Assembly (NCBI GenBank): GCA_038025085.1
Contig: CM076144.1
Coordinates: 13,609,501-13,673,500 of the forward strand
DNA: 64,000 nucleotides
Direction of reading: 5' to 3'
DNA from: Tetragonia tetragonoides
Lineage: Eukaryota > Streptophyta > Magnoliopsida > Caryophyllales > Aizoaceae
A model generated the notes under the pieces. The model was given only the letters and a program-made list of their open reading frames with translations. It did no database searches and was not told where the DNA came from. The position numbers and the translations under genes are program-made. Shown one piece after another: positions 57,201 to 64,000 of the stretch. Position 1 is the stretch's first letter. The number at the start of each line of letters is the position of its first letter.

Positions 57201-60200
57201 AACTTACAAGAAAAGATGTTCGCATACTATAACCAAATGCCTTTGTTACCACGGCGGCCACACATGTCTTAAAAACTATAACCAAAATGACTGATGCCAG
57301 CAATATGTCCACATGATTCCAAAGGAAGTGTACATGGATAAGCATCCCAATGCTTGATAGGAAAAGAGCAGCAAATAGATTACGGATAGGCTCCACCTGC
57401 AATGTAAGAAATTTAATGTCGATAAAGAAGGTTTCTTATGTAGTAACTTCTCAGAAGTAAACATACGCCGAAGAGTTGCATTTAAGGTTTCAGTAATTTG
57501 TTCTGATGTTAAATACAAACATGATCATCATGCTGCAGCAACAGTCCCATCTCAGATAGTTTAGAATATTGAAAATCAAATGTGCTAGACAAGAACACTA
57601 CATTTCTCTACAATGATTGACCTGACCATACTTCTTCTAGAATCTAGATCAACCCTTATAATTGAAGCAAAGCTTACAGCACAATTTTGCATCAAATGAC
57701 GATTTCCCCAACATAAATATTCTCTATTCCTGAACGCGTACCTGTTCCAAGGTGTGTTGTGCAAAGTCAGTAGTAGATATCATTACACCAGCTACAAATG
57801 ATCCCAATTCAAGACTAAGGCCAAGCTTGTCGCTACACTGGAAAGAACAAAAACAATTGAAAATGGTGTTATGAAATAGAAAATAAACAGGCAAAAGATA
57901 TTAGAATTTTAATCATGTCTATATCAATTTATGTTGTGCTATAGCATCTGAACGTGAAAATTATTTAAGTGTTCCTACCAACTCGAAACAGTCAAGCATT
58001 GACGTGAGTTCCTATGAATTAATTTTCAGGATAGTCATTTTGAGATTAACCTCAAATAAAAGATAGGCCACGACATCTGTACATGGTATAAATATGCTAT
58101 AGCAGGTCACTTGGGACATCAAAAATCAGAAAGGCTTCAATCTCAGAACATGAAACTTTAGCTAGTAAGAGCTTGTGCCCTGACAATACAGCCCCAACTT
58201 TGTGAAGAAGCAATAAAGAAAGAGAAGTCATAGATAGAACTTACCCAGGCCGATAACAAGCAGAATGCAACCAAAGCAAGTTGATAAAGCTCGTTGGTCT
58301 GAACAGGAGAGTATATATGTCAATCAATATGCTTAAATGAATTAAAGATTGGAATAAAAAGTTCACTTAGCAGGAATAAGGAAAAATATGGAGATTAGCA
58401 GGAATAATGAAAAATATGGAGAGACTCGTGTTAATCCCACTGGCACAGTCTGGCAAAGTTAAAATTATAGGCAGTCAGCCAGTCATACCCTTAACTAGTC
58501 AAGGCTAGGCTTTGAAAGATGCCGTTTCTGATATATCCACAACAAAAGAAAAATATTTGCAAAGAGCAGAAAGTAGGAAAACTGGAGAAGCATTGTCAAG
58601 GGGGTAAGAACCGAGAAAGATAAAATGAGACTTGGACGAAAGGCATATGAAGGCAAAGAGAAAATAATACGCAAAAGGGGCACCCCTTACTTAGAGTACA
58701 TTGCATGAGTCCTAGTAAGTAACAAAGCCCTACCAAAAGCCATGTTCTCAGTGAGATGTAGACATGCCAACTCCTGTTTCATCAAGTCCCACTAATACTT
58801 AATTCTTCTCCACCTCTATTAGAAATTCTTTTGTGAATCCTCTTACTCACAAGTCAAATCTAATCTCGCTTCTCAGAACTTCCTTCGACAGGGGTCATAA
58901 CTGAGTCATTTCATTTCAGTTATATCTCTCTTATTATGAGCACAAATCCAGTAAAATATCTTCATTAAAACTTCCTGTTTTTTAGATAAAGAAGCTTTTT
59001 ATTAAACTGACATAGAATATCTTCATCAAAACTAACAATATCTTTTAAAGTTGTGCATGCTTATTTAGCCAACACTAGTACCAAGAAGTTAATAGTTACA
59101 AGTAATACTTTCTCTTGCGTATAGATAGAATCTTATGGTCACACAAAACTACTGAGTCTCCTCCACGGTTGTCAATTGTCACCCCCATTCATAAGATACG
59201 TAATATCTTCATCTATCTTTTCGATACGCTAAATGACCAACCTAAGACAGTGTTGCATACTCCCTCTGTTCCTAAATAATTGTTGCTTGTGCCTTTCAAG
59301 ATAACTATGAAAATATTATTAGATCCTTATTTATTGTAGGAAATGGAACCATAATATTATAAGACATAGGGTGAGGGACTAAGTATTGGGACGTAAGGAG
59401 TAAGATTTTAGGTGCACCCATTGCATGCAAATTATAGACATCGAAGATTTATAAGTGATGATAGGCTTTTGATGTCAGTTATTATGTATCACTTATAGGC
59501 ATTTTTGGATGATAGATAATTAACATTACTTACCTGATATCAGTTATTAAGCTTTCTCATTAGTTAAGCTTTTTGTATCAATTGTGCCCCGTTACACCGT
59601 GCATGCAAAAGTTTGCGATATATATACATGTAAAAGAAAAGCAGCAGCATGGGAACAAGTTTCTCCTAGTTTGCAAAACATTTCTCCAACTACATGTACA
59701 AGAGGTTGAGCAAATAACACTTCAGTTGTTAGACACTTACATAAGACCTTCTATGATGACCTTCTTAAACACTCATTCCGAGTGATCTAGAGTGATAGTA
59801 TCAGATAAACAAGTTAATTACATCCCAGTGCAATATTATAGCCCACCTGAGATGATAGTTGTATCATCAGCTTTAGAAAGCGAGGTATAAATGACCATGT
59901 TAATATAGATGCGGATGTGAGGTAAAGAGACAAGATCACCAGCCTGAAATTGATTATAAGGGAGTCAACAAAACAGGGTTATTGAAATGAAAGAACTCTC
60001 ATGGATTCCAGAAGAAACTTACAATTTACCCATCGATACAATTCCTCGTAGAAGGCCACTATTGCCACCCAAAACTGGAAGCAATGCAAACAGTAAACCA
60101 ACAGCACAATCCTGAGATAATTCACAGCGGAAAAATGAACCACTGCGCAACAATTACTAATTTATGGTGCTTCTTCCAATCGCACAAATTCCCGACTACG

Positions 60201-63200
60201 AATAAAGAACGAGAAAATATAAGGTTATTTTCAGTATTACCTGAAATATGAGCGTTCCAATAGCAACTTGTCCATGAAGAGCATTGTTGTAATTTCTTTC
60301 CACCAAAAATTTCACCACCTAAACAGAAGTTTCAACAAAGTATCAACAACTAACACGTCCTTCCAAGTAAATGAAAGAATAAATTTTCTGGCTATGGCCT
60401 ACAAAAAATGGTCACAACAAAATACCACAGCTGTCGATGACATAGAGAGGAAAGAACCGACAAACACACCCTCTGACAATTTTCCTCCACATATCTGCAG
60501 AAATGGTTACATACACCCATTATGTTTCACAACTAGAACCTGAACCCTACAAAGATTTATAAAATGACTAATGAAAACCCAAGATCTTTACCATGGCAGT
60601 TATGCCACACAAAAACATAAATATGATGATCTGAAGCATCCCTCCAAGAACAGCAACAGGCCCTACTGCTCTTAGCTGCATCAAAGTATAGTTAAAAAAG
60701 CTTCTAATAAAAAGCAAGGAATATGAAAAAATTGTGGTGATATATTTTGTAATGTTCAACTGATTTCTTAATTTTCTCAGAAATAACCACATCATATTGG
60801 CGAAACAACTACCTTTGCCATGGAAAACTCCAAGCCCAAAGCAAAAAGAAGGAACACAACACCAAATTGTGCAACAGTCTCGACCTGTAACAAGAATGAA
60901 ATATTTATCACAATCCCTAAAGAAAGTTGAAAACAATAGACACCTAAACAGCTGGGCGGATAAGAAATCTAGAACCAGGGACAATATCATATACAAATCC
61001 AATCAATCATATAAGTTATAGAGCAACTGCTATGATGCTATCACAAGAGTGACGGGACAAGTTGTAAATGTTGGTTTAATTTTAAAAGGATCAGTCTTCA
61101 CAAATATTAAACTAATCCTTTTTCCAGTTATGAAACAATTTTAGTTGTTTGGTACACATGATAAAGAATCACAAATGATCATGCATCTTTGCTCAAATAC
61201 TGTATGAAGAGCCCATCGACACAAAGGAAGGGCAGCAAACTCAAAATTTTGATTCCAACAAATAACGAGAGTTATTGAACAACACCAACAATAAGCAGAA
61301 TCTGGCAATATATTCAATTATTTGAAGAGATATACGGAGCAAACCTGAACCAATTCACTGACACATTTCAGACCTCCTGGTCCAACCAATGAACCAGCAA
61401 GAAGATAGCCAACAATAACCTGCAGTAGAAACATTCAGCTTAGCTCTATGCAACCATACACTGAGCAAATAAACGTATGGAAGTGCAACTGAAAACGACT
61501 GCACACAATCTACTGCTTAAAAGGAAAAACAATTAATTTGGTAGAAACAACAAGAATAACAATAAATACAGAAACCATAAATAACAGCAATAATAGCAAA
61601 AGATGAGAATACCGGTTGTCCCAAACAGGAAAAGATAATCCCACCAACTGCAGCAGAAACAATCAGCAAGACCATGTCTGATATTAACCTATCACACATG
61701 CAAACAGAAGATAAATTGCAAACAGTAGCTTAATGGCGAAACCGAGGATGATGTTGCAGAAAACTAATGATAACAAAACACCGAAACAGAACAAGTTCAA
61801 CAAGAACAACTTGAACAAATAGACAGCAGTTGCATACTATTTCAGAGGAAAAAAATAAGGTTGAAAACAGATAACTAGATAGTTGGCTACTTCGATTGAA
61901 ATATTACAAACCTGAAATCTATCTGCAGAATTGGGTACTTGGATTTTTTGTTGGACATCACAAACACATTATCCTGCAAGAAGATAACATAAGTGAACTA
62001 GCCAAATGAAAATTTTCATGGAAAACTATCTACTAGATATTTAAAATGCTAAATCACAAGGGCATGTCTATGTTAAAAGCACCTTTTTATCTATTAAAGT
62101 TGTCATGTCATCAGATTCCTCATTTTCCAAGGTAAAAACATCTTTCATCTGGAAGGATTTTGTACCACTGCCATAGAACATTTCAAAAGCGAAGTAAAGA
62201 TTAAGACTCAATATGCCAAAAAATTACATTCATTTTCCCATTTTGCATAGGGAGCAATAGTAAGAAAAACTAGAATGAACCGGATATAATAGTTTTAAAC
62301 AATTAAGGATATTATAATACTATCAATCACTGTGCACCATAATTCCTGTAACAATCCCTTACTTTGCTTCTCCAGAGTCATTTTTCTTGGGTTTATCATG
62401 AGTGATTTTAGCGACAGTCTCAAGCTCAGCCTGCAAAAGAACATAAAAATAGATAGATAAACAAGCAGTTTTGTGTCAAGGTACCACATCAAGAAATTAA
62501 GTATCAGCTTTACGAAGGTCATCTGATTATGATCACATGAATGATGCAGAACCAAATTCATTCACTGTAGAAAAAGACAGTAGTAACATGTCAAGTAGGA
62601 CACAATAATCTGAAACTGATACCCAATAACACTAATTGTATATACATGAATGTCTAAAAAACTGCAAATTGAACAAGTAATCAAGCGATATGAATAGAAA
62701 ACAGCACCCAGTGCAAGAGGCTTCTGCCATTTGATGTCCAAAGAGGGGCATTATATGTATACAGCCTTATCCATAGTTTTGTGGAAAGGATGTTTCCAAG
62801 AGTTGAGCATGGATCTCTGGTTCACATCGAAGAAATTTAATGGTGTAGCCAGATCAAAAGTATTCCGAAAAATGTATGCACCAGAAGAAACTCCACAATA
62901 TACAGCAAGTAGAGCCGATCAAGTTTTGGAAACATCCTTTCATAAAAGGCTTGGAGTTGCTTTGATTCAAAATCAATGTCATCATATGCTCGCAATTCAC
63001 AGAAATTTCATACATTTATAGAATGAGACTGCAGTTAACATCTGCTCCAATATGCTATGCAGCAAATACATGGTTAGCGAATTCCCAATCCTGCCATCTC
63101 CCCCACTGTCACCCCTTAGAGCCACATTTCCTGTTTGCATATACCCCAAAAGATATCCTCGTTGAAGGTAATGACTGTAATCCCATGATAGCCTAGACTA

Positions 63201-63528
63201 ATGACACCCCACAACCTCATAAAACAACCTTTATACTGTTTACTGCACTCTGATATACTGTCTGACCGTTGAAGTCTACAAAACCAAGGGGAATTTATTC
63301 CCATCAAAAAAAAAACAAGGGGATTGAAGGAAGAATATGTAGAAGTTAAAGCAGCAGACCAAGACGTGTGCAGCACAATCTTTTACACATTAGATTTTCT
63401 AAAATGACTAAAGCAGAAAGCCATGAAACAGTAATTACTTTCTAGCAATATATGAGCGAGGATTTAGTGAAGACATGGACTTACTTGTTGATCAGATACA
63501 CTGTTGTTGAAACTGTTCGCATCCGAGC
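54251..63528 (-). CDS. KEA: K+ efflux antiporter (KEA4/5/6 type), partial at 5' end
   Basis: Nineteen exons fit: 63485-63528, 62363-62430, 62083-62167, 61912-61973, 61613-61688, 61345-61419, 60813-60884, 60592-60675, 60426-60494, 60241-60318, 60023-60111, 59847-59943, 58245-58298, 57742-57837, 57208-57396, 57045-57122, 55262-55306, 55048-55143, 54251-54280. Phases agree; 494 aa in window. After a soluble N-part (SFNNSVSDQQ, SKYPILQID) comes the CPA2 exchanger domain: IIFSCLGQPVIVGYLLAG, FALGLEFS, SSTAVVVKFL, QDCAVGLLFALLPVLGG, GSFVAGVMIS, SSIGMLIH, GLSLAQIGEFAFVLLSRASNLHL, LLLLGTTALSLVTTPILFKLMP. No KTN domain, as in the KEA4-6 branch of endomembrane K+/H+ exchangers. The last exon (ERVSINRML) is the least sure. 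About 80 N-terminal residues lie off-window. Confidence 0.92.
59260..59400. mobile_element. Stowaway-like MITE in a KEA intron
   Basis: Ends CTCCCTCTGTTCCTA and, from the right, CTCCTTACGTCCCAA; flanked by TA (59258-59259, 59401-59402). 141 bp. It lies in the intron between exons 59847-59943 and 58245-58298. Confidence 0.75.
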
Positions 63529-63640
63529 CTGGCAAAAAAAAGGTGTTAGTAGACATAAGGAACTGGAAAAAAGAGCCAAAAGTTGCCACACTGAAATAGA
63601 TGAAAACGAGATCAGTAAAAAGGTACTTTAATTAGCTTTC

Positions 63641-63792
63641 ATAACCCTGAGTGGGTAGCTCAGCTGGTAAGACCTCTATGATTAGTTTTAGAGGTCCCAG
63701 GTTCGAGCCTCCTCAGAGCTGTACTTAATCATTAACTTCAGGGCTCAAGGGATCAGTCGGGCAAAGCATGGATACCCATGTAATCAAAAAAA
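63641..63792 (+). mobile_element. tRNA-derived SINE in a KEA intron
   Basis: A box GGTAGCTCAGCTGG (about 63654-63667) and B box GGTTCGAGCC (63700-63709) at tRNA-like spacing form the pol III promoter. A body and a terminal A-run (63786-63794) follow. An 11-bp target duplication with one mismatch, AATTAGCT[T/C]TC, lies at 63630-63640 and 63793-63803. It is antisense to KEA. Confidence 0.85.
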
Positions 63793-63803
63793 AATTAGCT
63801 CTC

Positions 63804-64000
63804 TAATAAGCTGACTTCCATAAGCTATAATCTAGCTTATTGGCCTTGCCAAACACATCCTATCTGGATGTATCGGCCCATTGTTAGCAGATTATCCATC
63901 ATATTGTTAGCTTTCCTATATGGCTCTATGTAGCATGACAAACACATAAGCATGCCACCCTCCTATATATCAGGGTATAACGGTTCAGCAAGTGCAAAAG
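63804..64000 (-). other. KEA intron sequence to the window edge
   Basis: No KEA exon is recognised upstream of 63528 within the window. Confidence 0.5.

Noticed and set aside
63641..63720. Possible functional tRNA gene
   Set aside because: A and B boxes are present but the cloverleaf ends do not pair well, and an A-tail plus target duplication mark a SINE.

Overview
This is plant nuclear DNA, almost certainly from a dicot. It is AT-rich, has GT-AG introns, and is full of LTR retrotransposons, MITEs and SINE-like inserts. I cannot name the species from sequence alone.

Single-copy host genes mark the two ends. On the left is a five-exon gene for box C/D snoRNA protein 1 (BCD1, zf-HIT type; + strand, 10609-14049), followed by an intact pectin methylesterase/invertase inhibitor (PMEI; - strand, 15146-15745). 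On the right are a complete five-exon RAR1 immune co-chaperone gene with two CHORD domains (- strand, 48491-52066) and the last nineteen exons of a KEA4/5/6-type K+/H+ antiporter (- strand, 54251-63528). The N-terminus of the antiporter lies beyond the right edge.

Between them lies a decayed segmental triplication: unit A about 17.1-23.6 kb, unit B about 26.8-39.4 kb, unit C about 41.5-47.6 kb. The ancestral unit seems to have held (i) a promoter and untranslated exon feeding a small two-exon coiled-coil gene, still open in B and C; (ii) in C, a frameshifted PMEI copy; (iii) a hAT-transposase-derived gene without a BED finger, broken at a different place in each copy; and (iv) a piece of the 3' half of BCD1, recognisable in A and B. 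The hAT copies in B and C share a promoter stretch with a G-box.

Mobile DNA layers date these events. Copia-1 (877-8792) is old and broken, and a 2.8 kb solo LTR sits inside its reverse transcriptase. Copia-2 (27587-32658) is very young: its LTRs differ at one base, it has one open 1339-codon gag-pol frame, and its empty site survives in unit C. A 1.2 kb solo LTR (39418-40634), several MITEs, a tRNA-type SINE in a KEA intron, and two large fold-back elements (about 24.8-25.85 kb and 34.96-35.5 kb) complete the picture. A short ORF at 24044-24292 (-) looks like a secreted peptide precursor of unassigned family.
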